NCBI GenBank assembly: GCA_049999805.1
Contig: JBNGIO010006285.1
Location: 21,008 to 85,007 of the forward strand
Direction: 5' to 3'
DNA length: 64,000 nt
Origin: Folioceros fuciformis
Taxonomy: Eukaryota > Anthocerotophyta > Anthocerotopsida > Anthocerotales
Shown here: one piece after another, positions 1 through 11,228 of the stretch
How positions within the stretch are numbered: position 1 is the first letter of the stretch
How the letters are laid out: each line of letters opens with the position of its first letter
The notes under the pieces: generated by a model
What the model saw: only the letters and a program-made list of their open reading frames with translations
The model's database searches: none
Told to the model about the DNA's origin: nothing
Position numbers and translations under genes: made by a program

Positions 1-492
1 GCGACGTCCTCTCTGCGCACCGATCCGAGGAGCTCCAGGCCTGGGAACAAACAACTTTGCCCAAGAAGGAATCGAGCACAAGGAACACACCGGGATCGGT
101 TTGTCCATTGCAAATTCCTGTGCTCAACAGCAATTTGCCATGCACCGACCGACCTCGGCGAGCCGCAATCGTCCTGCTGCTCCGTCTGCACACAAACAAG
201 ATCCCGCCACGGCGGTGAACGCCGCGCAGAAGCAGCGTCAAGAGGAGAGATCTGGAGGGCCATTTTCCGAAGCTGCCCCGAACCTGATCCCCGACCTGCG
301 CCTCGGCAATTGAGTCCTTTCTCCAGTTGGCAGGCCCTGGTGGCGCCAACTGAAGCTACGTGTCCGCCATGCTCAGCGGAGGGAACTGGTGTCGTCCTAA
401 CTTGGACGCCATGGCGAGCTTCAAGAAGCGTGGGGATCGAGCACCGCAGGTGAAGGCAAAGCGAATCAAGGGAAGGAAAGAGAAGCAGCAAA
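1..492. other. Upstream region of the OBAP gene
   Basis: GC-rich sequence before the OBAP start codon at 493. Short open frames here (for example 101-313) lack an ATG start or recognisable composition. It probably holds the 5' UTR and promoter of the OBAP gene; I see no separate gene. Confidence 0.4.
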
Positions 493-1673
493 ATGATCTC
501 CAGCGCCGATCAACCGGGGCCGATACCTACCGGACCGGAGGATGTCCCGGGGAAACCTAAGACGATGACCACATCGCTCTTAGATGCAGCAGCGCACGCA
601 ATGCAGACGCTGACTCCGATCAAACAGTTTCAGCAGGTAGTGCACTTTCTCCTGAGTTCTTTCTGGTTCGGAGAGTTGCTCATCTTCCGATTCCATTGAG
701 CTGACTTGAATTCAATCTATTGGACGTCCAGCATGTTTGCACCTGGGCAATTTTCTCTCACGATATGGGAAGGCAGATAGAGACGCATCACTACTGTACT
801 CGTTTGAACGAAGATTTCGTGCAATGTGCTGTTTACGACTCAGATCAGTCGGACGCTCGCCTCATAGGTAACGGGAACTTGTTTCTCCATGCTCATACAA
901 ATGCGAGATTTCAACTCAAAGGACAGTGTACTGGCAAGGACCTTTGCGTGACTTGACCCTTTGCAACACCCAGGCGTGGAGTATGTTATTTCGGATAAGC
1001 TGTTTGATGGCTTGCCAGACGAGGAGAAGAAGCTGTGGCATTCCCATGCATACGAGGTGACCGACCCAGCCTCCATTTGCATTTCTCTGGCAGCTTCAGA
1101 CCCATCCAACCTTCCCTTATTGAGTAATTTAGTTGTGTTGAATTTGGTTGCCCTGATTCCAGATTAAGGCTGGCCTCTGGGTGAACCCCGGCGTACCAGA
1201 GATTATCCAGCAGCAGGAGTTGAAGAGCCTGGTTAAGACTTACGGCAAGTTTTGGTGCACCTGGCAGTTTGATAGGGGTACGGTTTACTACCCGCCTGTT
1301 TTTGCCGGAATCACAAGATGACAAGCCTTGCACTAAACCTGACCACGGCGCGTGGTCTGTGTCAGGCGACAGACTCCCCTTAGGAGTTCCCGCTCTGATG
1401 ATGTCCCCTCAGCCAGAGAGCGGGAGCCAAATTCCAGCCGAGCAAGTGAAAAAGCGGGACGAGAAATACAAGATCGAGAGCCAGGACATATCAAAGAGCC
1501 GGGCGTCTCTTGCGGCACCTGAGCACGTTCATCCTCTGGCAGACTACTGGAGGAGGACCGGGAAAGGCTGGGCTGTTGAGCTGAAAGAAGTGGATATGGC
1601 ACTTCCCGCTGGTAGTCCTCTTTCTCACCTTCGCTCGGGGAGGGAGCAAGGGGGATCACAAGCTCAACTGTAG
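493..1673 (+). CDS. OBAP: Oil body-associated protein (OBAP, DUF1264 family), five exons
   Basis: Exons at 493-636, 732-867, 974-1056, 1163-1277 and 1366-1673 join with GT-AG borders and consistent phases into 261 residues. The introns are about 88-106 bases. The joined protein carries the family pattern: an [19 protein letters not shown] block, the segment [18 protein letters not shown], then [16 protein letters not shown], a [20 protein letters not shown] block, and [18 protein letters not shown] near the end. Known family members associate with oil bodies in seeds and spores, and loss of the protein alters oil-body shape; a catalytic activity is not established. The start was chosen as the first ATG in frame with exon 1. 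The C-terminal 25 or so residues after the VELKEV block are not family-like and may be lineage-specific. The identification rests on recall of the family pattern, and no break was seen. Confidence 0.88.
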
Positions 1674-2600
1674 GTGCAGCTGTTTGTCCTCACTTCCTGA
1701 GTTGGCAGTGACAAGTGTCTCGGTCAGAGGACAGGCATGGTCCACCTAGTAACACCGCAGCTACACCGCCTACGTAAATAAACGCTTACCTTGCATGCTA
1801 CGCCATGTAGTTTTGACACCCGATACTGTGGGTGCTGGTCCACTAGGCCTGTAGAGGTAGATCTCTCTTCTTTGATAAATTTCTCATCAATGTAATTTAT
1901 GCTCTGCGTCTTCTCAATGAAAAGTAATAGTGCTACATGCCACTTTAGGGACGAGAAACAAGACAGAACTGGAGGAAAGTCGAACATGGAGCACTATTAC
2001 CATTTGAAAACGGGAGGAAAGTCGCATTTCATTGGCTTGATTGTAGTTTCACAACCGTTTTTGGGACCGAAGACAATCTGCTTTGCCGGTGCGTAATAGA
2101 CTATGTGCTAACATAAAGCCACCTGCACTTTTCGTACTCTGCAAACGTCCCATGGAATGCTTTCACATGACAAAAGAATGGGGTCGACACCATAAAGTCA
2201 CAACACATTGTAAACGAAACTAGCTCCAACCTGCTACAATACGCAAGAGCTGCAGGGCTTTTAGCCCAACTGATTGTGGTCAATGGGCAGGCCGGTCGAA
2301 GGTAGATGAAGGGGCACACCAGCCGATCAACTCAACTTCAACATAGCTAGCAGAATCACAACTCTTGACTTCCGCAGCAGTAAGTCACATCCCAGAATGA
2401 TTGTGTCAAGGCCAACACTCACTCTTACATATCCTGGGGATTCCTACAGACTGACTCTCAGCTTCAGAAAGCCAGTCTAGCAGAAATGACGAACCCATAA
2501 GGGCTACAGAGTGTGTACAGCCATCGCAAGACTGCTCACTTCACCACCCTCATGAACAGACCCTCCCACGGGCATCCACAGATTTTCAGGATATCCGATA
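1674..2600. other. Intergenic, nothing recognised
   Basis: 3' flank of OBAP and spacer. Open frames here are short and show no family resemblance. No tandem repeat or transposon end was noticed. Confidence 0.4.
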
Positions 2601-2629
2601 GTATACATTGGTATCATACATTTGCATGG

Positions 2630-3010
2630 TATACATTATACACCCTTCCGAAGATCTACAGGACCGAAGTTCGTGCATCCATATCCCGCAATCATGGCAA
2701 TCGATGCGCCCACATTCCTCACGGGCAGTTCGTCCAAGACAGCAAGAGCATCTCCGAGGCTGTGGCCCGTAACACAAATGTCCACCAAAGCACTCCCGAT
2801 GTACACATAACATTCCACTCCCCCTCTTCAGAATCTTTTCAGGGATTCCCGGTCCCCACCCTCTATGCTGCCACCAGCCTCTAGAATGCACACAAAAGTG
2901 AAACCATTAGCCAGAATGTTGCCATCCTCCTGCATCACCTTGTACAGGTCGAGACCCTCCCGATCGAGCCCTTCCTGAGAAAACCCTGCAACTAATGCTC
3001 TCCATGTCAC
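2630..3010 (-). pseudogene. PPR protein gene fragment
   Basis: On the minus strand two frames show PPR-type sequence. From 3010 to about 2828 the frame reads TWRALVAGFSQEG followed by LDLYKVMQEDG and GFTFVCILEAGGSI, the usual L/S motif spacing. It is then interrupted by a stop and frame change, and resumes from about 2818 as VYIGSALVDI, then GDALAVLDELPVRNV and MIAGYG. Only about two motifs survive, and the frame is broken at least once. It lies directly 3' of the epimerase remnant in the same orientation. I infer a decayed copy of a PLS-class PPR gene like those at 16 and 48 kb. Confidence 0.65.
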
Positions 3011-3109
3011 CTGACACCCATTCAGCCTCCCTCAAGGGTTGGCATCTCCTTCCAAACTCATGTAGGGGCACAGATAATCCCCACATAACCAACAACTATC
3101 AAACGCTGA

Positions 3110-3790
3110 TCCAGGTCCTTGACAGTCACAAGCGACGTGTTGCCCAGGTTGAATATTCGGAACTGACCTGCTCCCTCTATCTGACCACCAGATCCTGTAC
3201 GTTTCTCCGCTGTATGCAAAGAAGCAATGCACCCCTTGACAATCTCATCAATGTACGTGGAGTCCCGTATCAGGTCCTTCTTCTCTTACCCTTCGTAGAT
3301 CGAGACGGGAGTGCCACTCAGAATACCCCTGGTGAAAACAAAGTTTGCCATTTCACGACGGCTCCAAGGCCGTTACACCGTGAAGAAGCGCAGTCCAGTT
3401 GCTGAGAGACGGTAGATGTATTCGCTATCTTATCCCCAACTTTCTTGGTAGCAGCGTGCAGACTGGCTGGCCGGTCCGTGCGATAAGGAGGTCTTGGGGT
3501 TGAGACCGTCACCAGTGGAACCGGACGACGGCCACACGATAGCTGGCTGGGGATTTTTCGACTTGCAGGCCGCTATGTTGCTGTGCACATACGATGTGGG
3601 GTTCTCCATAGCATACCTCACACCTGCCTGAGCTGCCAGATGCATCACACGCGTGGACGGAACCAGCTCAAACAACTTATCCCGAAGCTCTGCATCAAGA
3701 CTTCCATCACAAACACCCCAGCCTCACTCAGGTCCTCTTGCCTAGCAATAGCAGCGAGGGATCACTGCTTGTGTCAATTCAGGGAGGGAT
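3110..3790 (-). pseudogene. UDP-glucuronate 4-epimerase (GAE) pseudogene
   Basis: Reading the minus strand from about 3790 down to 3110, scattered frames together match plant UDP-glucuronate 4-epimerase, a Golgi membrane enzyme making UDP-galacturonate for pectin. Recognisable pieces, in the family's order, are [64 protein letters not shown], an RDSTYIDEIVKGCIASLHTA block, and GQFRIFNLGNTSLVTVKDL. At least three frame changes and several stops separate them. The catalytic Tyr of the YxxxK motif has become His (ASLHAATKK), an independent sign of decay. The N-terminal membrane region and the end of the protein were not found. Plant GAE genes are usually intron-free, so lack of introns does not separate a retrocopy from DNA duplication. 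Confidence 0.78.
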
Positions 3791-3794
3791 TTCC

Positions 3795-4445
3795 TCTTGG
3801 AACCTGGCGTTCTAGGGTTGCTTGGCATCCACGTTTCCTCCAATAGCCAACGATCCATATTCGTTTAACAGCTAGTATACAGGCAAACATTTTTGAAGGG
3901 AATGCCGTGTCCAACATTGTAGCCCCTGCAGGGTTTTCACTACCGAGGCTCCACCCGTAGAGGAGGTGAGCCAACGACGAGCGTGAATTGACGCAAGTCG
4001 GCGAGCAACAGAACGATGGTGAGATTGGATGGAGATCAACCATTGAGCAGCAAGGCAGATGGGGCGGCAGTGGCACTGGATGAGCGTTGCAAGTATACCA
4101 GAGTCTGCAAGTATCACTGCTCGACAGAAACTAACGGAAATTCGAAGCAAGCGGTGCGGCGATGTGAAAAGACCGAGCAGATGTTCAGGCAGTGCGGAGA
4201 CAGGTGCCTTCCCTCCCGTCCCTGCTTTCATGCTGCGATTCGTGCCTGTGGTTTGGATCGGACAGCGGAAGGGATCAGATGAGGGCTGTGTTCATGCCGG
4301 TAGCCCGCGACTGGACTAGGGTTTGACGTCGGTGGTGGCCACTTAGAGTTTGGGATGTTGTTCTTGAAGGCCCGCTGAGGTTGTGGATTCGAAGACGGAG
4401 TACACGGAAGGAGATGTCCCAAGCGAGACGTCAGACGTGAGCAGG
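3795..4445. other. Spacer and probable 5' UTR
   Basis: No protein family recognised on either strand. Towards the right it has the look of a plant leader (CTAGGGTTT near 4315) in front of the ATG at 4446. Confidence 0.3.
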
Positions 4446-4751
4446 ATGGATCGCAATCTGGAGCATCAGCTATGGCCGCCATTGCGCCCGGACGATCTGA
4501 GGGACGTCATGGCTAGGTCCGTTCTCGACAGCTTCGAGGACGTTTGGGATGCCGCTGAGGAGGCTGCTAAGGAGTTTGCCGGACACGCCGCCGCCTTCAG
4601 TGAGAACATGCGTGCTTGGTCGCGGAGGCCATCAGAAGAGTTTCGGAGGCATCGTTTTGGCGAGGATGGTATGCCGGCAAGTGGCAGAGGCGCTAGAAAT
4701 AACGAGAGCCCCAACTTCGATGTTTTCACTGCCGATACCAAGGAGCTGTGA
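4446..4751 (+). CDS. Short hypothetical protein or truncated gene start
   Basis: An ATG-initiated frame of 101 residues follows a leader-like CTAGGGTTT-containing stretch. The product is acidic and helix-prone in the middle (LDSFEDVWDAAEEAAKEF) and has an Arg-rich segment (WSRRPSEEFRRHRFGEDG); it ends DTKEL then TGA. I do not recognise a family. Codon use resembles real coding sequence here, with GC-rich third positions. Minisatellite DNA begins about 140 bases downstream, so this could be the first exon of a gene whose remainder was lost or displaced. No splice partner was found. It could also be a chance frame. Confidence 0.35.
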   Translation: MDRNLEHQLWPPLRPDDLRDVMARSVLDSFEDVWDAAEEAAKEFAGHAAAFSENMRAWSRRPSEEFRRHRFGEDGMPASGRGARNNESPNFDVFTADTKEL

Positions 4752-4887
4752 TAAGGATTTTAAAGCGTCGAAAAGATTGCCTGATGAATTCCAGATACGC
4801 CGACAGGATCAACGCTGGTTTCGGAACCATGCAAGGAAGTTTGGTCCACTGTACCTAGGAAGTGAGTAGTAGTGGAATTAACTAAGT

Positions 4888-5038
4888 GTGCAGCCCATAG
4901 GCCTAAGGAATTGAATAGTAGGAGAAAAAGGTATGCAGCCCCTGGGGCTAAGGAAGTGAATAGCAAGGATTTTCTGCAGCCCCGGGACTAAGGAAGTGAA
5001 TAGCAAGGATTTTCTGCAGCCCCGGGACTAAGGAAGTG
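4888..5038. repeat. 40-base minisatellite with palindromic AGCCCC/GGGGCT core
   Basis: About four degenerate units, the last two nearly identical. Each holds GCAGCCCC, GGGACTAAGGAAGTG or the palindromic version AGCCCCTGGGGCTAAGG, then AATAGCAAGGATTTTC. The same core recurs in an array at 9465-9585, so it is a dispersed repeat type. Confidence 0.8.
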
Positions 5039-5344
5039 GCGTGCTTCAATCTCCGAAGCAATAAATGGATATCCTATGTGGCATGGCATGCACGATGTCC
5101 TGGTCACTCTCTCTTCTTATCACCACGTATAGCCCACTTGCATACAACCTAGGTTTCGCCGTAAATAAATGGTGGCATAACGTTTAGAACAACCTGCTTG
5201 GTGGATTAAACCGTGCTCAGGTTATAAACCAAGTAAAAAACCGTGCGCGGATCACTCCCTCCTAAACATGAACAAAGCAACGCTGATTGCTTACCCTAAC
5301 ATAAGCAAAGAGCGGTGAAGGAGCATGCACCCCTTGTAGTGTCC

Positions 5345-7790
5345 GTTGTTCATTCAATCGCCGGCACTTTGGCAGTTTAGTGCAAATGATCTAAGCTTGC
5401 AGGTGGTAAAGGACATGAAGCTTGCTTATATCCCGTGGAGTAGAATAAATGACTATGTTTCTAGAGAAGGCTTGAGATGTGCTGCAAGCTTCTACCCAAA
5501 GGATTCAAAAAGTCAACATTCCTTGCCTATACTAATTGTGACTTCACTAGAGACTACAAGCACATACAGTAGGCATGGTCGGTCTCCCTCTCCAAGTTGT
5601 TGCACTCCATAGCTTTTTTTTACCACATGTTTTTAGGTTTCCGTGTTTAAGTTTGACAAGGCTTTTGCTTTGCTATGTTATGTGCCCACAAAATCTGACA
5701 TGATGTAGTTACCAATTTGAAGGGTACACTTACTTAATATATATTTTGACTACCTATGTAGATACTGGTGCTCATATGGACCAGAAGATTATAGAGAAGG
5801 CACCACACCAAAGAATGTAAGTATGAAAACTAGATGTATGGCAAATTTTGTTTGTGATGCAGTTGCTTTTTATTTCAAGATGTGGTTCAAATCCTCCTTG
5901 GTGAAGGAGCGCATGTAGATAACGGATGTGAGGTTTGTCATGGCCCGCAACATGTGGGTCATCCTAAAATGTCTAAAGCTCCTTGGCTCTCGAAGGAGAA
6001 GAAGGACTAGGTGAAATAATCTTTTATTGCAAGGTTTCTGTGTCGGAGATTATGCTTTGATATGTTGCAATTGTGGACAAGAAGATGGCGCACTATTCCG
6101 AACATGGACCTCAAGATGACATTAAAGATGCAAGGATGTGTTGAACATGAAACGGCAAGTGGAAGTAGGTCAGTGGAAACTCTATGCAGATGACGCAAAG
6201 TCAAGCCAGATGTGGTTGAAAGTGAATGTTGACCTTATCTTCCATAGGTCAGAATTGGGTCAACCATTTATTTTAGGATTGCAAACTCCTTTCATACAGC
6301 AAATGTTGGTTAAGCATGGGATGAATAATGTTTTAGCCATGGATGCCACATTTGGTATGAACAAGTATCGATACTACTTGTTTATTTTGATAGTCTTTGA
6401 TCAACACCTAAATGATATCCCAGTTGCTTGGGCACTAGCACAAGAGGCTACAATCATTTCTCTAGTATCATGGTTGAAGTTGTTGCAACAAGTAGCTCTC
6501 AACACATGTGCAACATGGGTTCCTAGTTGTTTTTTAGTTAATGATTGTTTGGCAGAGATAAGTGCATACAAACAAGCATGGGGAGCACATATACATGATG
6601 TGTGGTGCTTATGGCATGTTAGGAAGGCATGGCAATGAAACCTTTTGAGAAAGGTGAAATGTAGTATTGCAAGCAAGAAAATTTGAGTTGCTCTTGCAGA
6701 GATTATGTATGTAAAGAGCCATGACACATATGAAGATACTATCGCATGGGGTAGTGTATTATTAGAGTTCTTCTATAAGGAGTGGCATGGAAGCCAACGG
6801 CGTTTGTTGAGTACTTCAAGAAACAATGAGGTGAATCTAGAAGTATTTTGCTCCCATGTTGCAGTGTTGTTGTCATAACTTAAGGATTGTATTCTTGAAC
6901 ATACATTGGGTGAGAAGTATGATAGTTTTTGTTTTTGCTAGATATGTGGTTGAAGAATTACATGTTGTATCCTCATGCCAGATAGGATACTACGTCCGCA
7001 TTGGAGGCCTTTCATCACTTTTTGAAGGAAAGAGTGTCTTTCACTAAAGCAACGCAACCAAGAAGACGTATGGATTGGCTTTTGCATCAACTAGTGAATA
7101 AGGTAGGACGTCATTATTAGTGCCTTGATTTCACTAAGGCTAGGGGTTACAATCCAAATTCGAAGCTAGAGAAGGTACATGAACATGTTCTATTTGTAGC
7201 AAGAACCATTCTAGACACAGATACCACATTTCCGCCGGACGATGGACTACTATTGCATATTGCATGTCCTCTGAAGATAGCAAGAAAATATATGTTATTG
7301 AGACAGCACACTCACCGTGGGTATTTTATAGTTGTGCGGTAGGGTAAAATGGTTTTCTATGCAAACATGTGACGAATGTGCAAAAGGTTTGTGATGTATT
7401 TGAACATACTTCTCATGTTTTGCACCTTGCATGGTGTACCAATGGATATCATGCTGAGCCAGAGGACGGAGGCAGTGCATTACCTAACCTCAATGTTGTT
7501 GTTGAGACCAATGTGACCGAAATGCATAATCTACAAGATGTAATGCCGCAAAGCACGACTTGCAGTGTGACACTTAGTTTGAGGCAACCTGAAAACTTAG
7601 AAGAGTTCAAGTTGAAAAGATGTCGAGACTTGGATGCAATATGTATGAGTATTACAAGCATAGTCGAAGCAAAGCCTAATATTTAGTTGAGGTTTATGCA
7701 ATAATGGAACAAGCACAACTTCATACTAGGGAGGTTGTGGCTCGGATGGACAAGGCCTCAAGTAGAATGACAAGGATAGAGGAGTTAGTC
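5345..7790 (+). mobile_element. Decayed MULE-type transposase gene
   Basis: The best-preserved part is a 166-codon frame at 6138-6638. It holds the MULE catalytic domain: FVL-type lead-in, AMDATFGMNKYRYYLF with the first catalytic Asp, PVAWALA, then FLVNDCLAEISAYKQAWG with the second acidic position, and the VWCLWHVRKAW C-x2-H signature. Upstream frames (from about 5345) have transposase N-terminal character; downstream, 7270-7480 carries a SWIM-like zinc-finger remnant (CKHVTNVQKVC), and about 7700-7840 a coiled-coil tail. Frames are broken by stops and shifts, and some breaks could be introns (5631-5760, 5816-5890). I did not find terminal inverted repeats or target duplications. The element is probably immobile. 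Confidence 0.75.
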
Positions 7791-7849
7791 CCAAACGATG
7801 GAACAAACAGGCTGGTGCGATTTAGAGGTGTTGAAGAATGGTCATAGCC

Positions 7850-8100
7850 AAGGAAGAAGAAAGGCACTTGGCAATTGTAAACGATACTACTATGTCATGA
7901 TCCTTGTAGCGGTTTTATTTACACTACTGGTTGAGGGAGGAGGTTGTTCAAGTCATTTGGTGTTTATGTTTTTGTTTGTTGAATGTAAGTGCTTGGTTAG
8001 TGTGTAGCCGGGCTACTTTGCTGTTTAATGGGACTGTGATGGTGTTTAATTGATTTGGTGGGTAGTCGGGTTAATTTGTTATTCAATGAGGATGTGATGG
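7850..8100. other. Flank of the MULE remnant
   Basis: T-rich DNA with no recognisable gene. A 69-codon frame at 7798-8007 ends in a hydrophobic run but has no homology I can see. Confidence 0.3.
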
Positions 8101-8295
8101 TGTTCAGCTAATATAGTGTTTAGGCAAGCTCATTTTTTGTTCAACTAGGGTGATGTAGTGTTTAGGCAAGCTGATCTTGTATTCAGCTAGGCTGTTTTTG
8201 TGTTCAACCAGGCTGATTTTGTGTTCAACCAAGCTAATGTAGTGTTCAGCCATGCTGATTTGGTGTTCAATCGAGCAGTGATAAGTGCTCACCAG
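8095..8295. repeat. 21-base minisatellite
   Basis: About nine units of the type GTGTTCAACCAAGCTGATTTT. On the minus strand the unit length of 21 keeps one frame open and gives a seven-residue repeat like SLVEHKI, a by-product of unit length and not a gene. Confidence 0.8.
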
Positions 8296-8639
8296 CCTAG
8301 CTGTTTTTAATTTTGTATAACACGTGTAACATGATTAGGTGTCATTGCAAATTACATTATAAACGCATGAGAAGAAGTACTAGATAGGAGTGAACCTTCA
8401 GCTTGTGCTCTCCTTACAGCAACCCTCTTCAAATCTTAGAATGGGATAATGATTACCAAGGCCCTCAAATTTAGACTAGTGACAAAGCAAAGGTAGTGAT
8501 CCACCTGCAACAATGGTGAACATGAGCAAGATGTTTCTCCCTACTAGCATCAGCGGACGGAGATTCTATTTAAGAAACATCCCCTAACCTTCAATGCACA
8601 CACTAACCACAGCAACCCCCTTCCCCCTCCCTAACTACC

Positions 8640-9060
8640 CTTCTACCAACTTCATCAGGTCCTCAATCCTGGCCACAACACCCCCAAACCATGGTGTGAG
8701 CATGCTCTGCTGATTTGAAATCCAGGTCCTAAATCCAAACCATTATTTGAGCGTGTGCTTCCTGCAACACCCCCCAAAGCACCGTGTAAGGTCGCGTTGC
8801 CCATAGCAGCCCTCCCAAACAACCCTGTGAGTGTTTGCTCATGCACACTTTGCTGATCCTATATTCTAGGTCCTTCCAAACAACCCTGTGAGTGTGCGCT
8901 TATGCACACTTCACTGATCCTAAATTCCAGGTCCTAAATCCAAACCACCGTGTGAGTGTGTGCTTCCCACAAACCTCCCAAAGCACTGTGCAAGGGCGAG
9001 TTGCCCTCAGTAGTCCTCCCAAACCACCTTGTGAGTGCGCGATCTGCTGATCGTCAAATC
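8640..9060. repeat. Degenerate duplicated blocks of about 200 bases
   Basis: Blocks starting near 8736 and 8938 share CCAAACCACCGTGTGAG, GTGTGCTTCC, CCCAAAGCAC and GAGTTGCCC-like segments in the same order. Within the first block, a piece with CAACCCTGTGAGTGT and GCACACTTTGCTGATCCTA is itself doubled (8820-8930). Confidence 0.6.
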
Positions 9061-9113
9061 CAGGAGCATGCAAATCGTCAAATCCAAGGGGTGCATCCTC
9101 ATGGTTGTTGGAG

Positions 9114-9237
9114 ATGCTGGCCAGGCTATGTGTGAAGCACGTTTTGGTGTTCAAATGCTGGTCGGGCTATGTGTGAACCGCATTTTGGTGTTCAAATGCT
9201 GGTCGGGCTGTGTGTGAACCGCGTTTTGGTGTTCAGA
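9114..9237. repeat. 41-base tandem repeat, three copies
   Basis: Three consecutive copies of a unit holding TGCTGGTCGGGCTATGTGTG then AACCGCATTTTGGTGTTCAAA, with a few substitutions between them. Confidence 0.85.
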
Positions 9238-9464
9238 TTGAAGTGGAAGCTGGGGTGGCATTTAAGAAATATGGACAATGCGGGCGATGCTAGAGGTGGA
9301 AGGCCTGGTGTTTTGCCTTTGGCAAAACGCAAGAGATATTGAGAGATACGGCGAGGGACATACGGAGAGCGAAGGCAGGAGTTGCTACGGATGATGGACC
9401 ATTTCTGAAGTATTTATTTCTTCGGAGACTGAGAGGCTTTGAAGGAAGCGAGTAGGAACAAAAT

Positions 9465-9585
9465 TATGTCAACAGCCCTTGGGGCTAAGGAAGGGAGTAG
9501 AACAGAATTATGTCTGTAGCCCCTCGGGCTAAGGAAGTGAGTAGGAATAGAATTATGTCTGCAGCCCCTAGGGCTAAGGATATAG
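9465..9585. repeat. Second array of the AGCCCC/GGGGCT core repeat
   Basis: About three units of GCAGCCCC-TAGGGCTAAGGAAG plus TGAGTAGGAATAGAATTATG-like spacer. It shares the core and the AAGGAAGTGA segment with the array at 4888-5038. Confidence 0.75.
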
Positions 9586-9612
9586 AGAATTTGATTCCCC
9601 TTAGGCCTTGAA

Positions 9613-10045
9613 AGCATTGAACGCTTGGTTGATGAGCACCCATTGTGAGCAGTAAATTGAATGCTTGGGTTATGAGAACCCAAGGTGTGCTGTAAATTGA
9701 GTGCTTAGGTTATATGAGCACACGTTATTTAGGTTGTGAGCACCGAAGGTGTGTTGTAAATTGAATGCTTAGGTTATGAGAACACATTGCTTGGTTTGTA
9801 AGCACCTAAGGTGTGTTATAAAGTGAATGCTTAGGTTGTGAGCGCCCAAGGTGTGTTATAAATTGAATGCTTAGGTTGTGAGCNNNNNNNNNNTGTGAGC
9901 GCCCAAGGTGTGTTATAAATTGAATGCTTAGGTTGTGAGCGCCCAAGGTGTGTTATAAATTGAATGCTTAGGTTGTGAGCACCAAAGGTGTATTGTAAAT
10001 TGAATGCTTAGGTTGTGAGCACGTGAGGTATGCTATAAGAACGCC
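9613..10045. repeat. 40-base minisatellite with a 10-N gap
   Basis: About ten units of the type TTGAATGCTTAGGTTGTGAG plus CGCCCAAGGTGTGTTATAAA. The left units are more diverged and the middle ones nearly identical. A gap of exactly ten N at 9884-9893 lies inside, with the same unit on both sides. Confidence 0.85.
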
Positions 10046-10274
10046 CTTGTGGAGGAGATCAAGTGGAGCACCCAAGGTGTGTTGCAAGAAATCTTTTGTA
10101 GAGAAGGTCAAGTCAAGACATAGCAAAGCAGCTTTTTTTGTGATGGAGGTTAAGTGGAGGGAGAGCTAAGCTTCTAGCTTAGATGAAGATGGGGATTTCT
10201 CTCTAACGCTTAGGTTTTGTGTGTTATTATTGACTCATGAATCTAGAATAAGAGCAAGTGTTGTGTGTTCTTGG

Positions 10275-10490
10275 TTACTGTAGAATAAAGAGCAAGCACA
10301 AAAGTGCTATTTGCGAGTCTTCTTAGCACAAGTCTCACAAAAGGCACAAAAGTGCTATATGCTAGTCTTCTTAGGACAAGTTTCGTAAAAGGCACAAAAG
10401 TACTATATGCGAGTCTTCTTAGGACAAGTCTAAGAAAAGGCACAAAAGTGCTATGTGCGAGTCTTCTTAGGACAAGTCTTGTAACCATCT
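10275..10490. repeat. 48-base minisatellite
   Basis: Four units containing GGCACAAAAGTGCTATATGC and GAGTCTTCTTAGGACAAGTC, followed by two shorter degenerate units up to about 10540. The unit length is a multiple of three, so both strands show open 16-residue repeats; these are not genes. Confidence 0.85.
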
Positions 10491-10576
10491 ACGAGTCCTC
10501 TTCTCCTCTTCGGACAAGTCTTATGACCGTCTTCGAGTCCTCCTATGAGATGAGGATGGGCTACTTGGAGGCTTAG

Positions 10577-11228
10577 TGCTTTGTGTTTGGTATTTGTTCT
10601 TGTTTTTGCTTCTGCATGGTTACCCTACCACTCCAATCATGACTTTTGAAAGATGCGAATCTTACTTCTTTTTTTTTTTTCCTCCAAGGAATCTAGTAGT
10701 TGAAATCCATGTAAACATATGAGCCTATGGCCTTTTTTTCTCTTTTGTTTTATCTTATATTAAGTACTTTTAATATCCATAAGTATGAGATAAAATTGAA
10801 CTAAATAGAACCTAAATAGCTATATAAAGTGTGAGATATAAGTTCACTTATTTGAAACATATGTAAAATATAATTTAATATATTTAAAATAAATATGTGA
10901 ATTGAATACTTACCTTCTACAATATCATGGCTGTGGATTGGTTTAAAAAGAGTTTTAAATTTTGATTTAGGAGATAATTAAAAATAAAAATAAATTTTAA
11001 TCTGTTCAAAAGAGTAATATAACTTGAAACGTTTTGAGGTTCCTACCGTCCAAACACTCCAAATGACTGTTTAAGGTCCATCTTATCCCCTCAGAAAGTA
11101 TTCGGGGTCATGGATTTGATGGACCAAACTCTCACGACACCTTTCCAAGAATTAGTACGTAGTCTTGTTGGCGTTGGAACTAGATGCCACAACTGCCACT
11201 AAGTCCCAGACAATCTCTAATGATCAGG
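10577..11228. other. AT-rich spacer
   Basis: Low-complexity AT-rich DNA, especially 10730-11000. The left edge (10558-10620) matches a segment at 27960-28010. No gene seen. Confidence 0.5.

Noticed and set aside
9613-10045. CRISPR-like regular repeats
   Set aside because: Direct tandem units with no unique spacers, in a plant nuclear region.
10243-10576. Open frames with 16-residue repeats
   Set aside because: Same reason: 48-base tandem unit.
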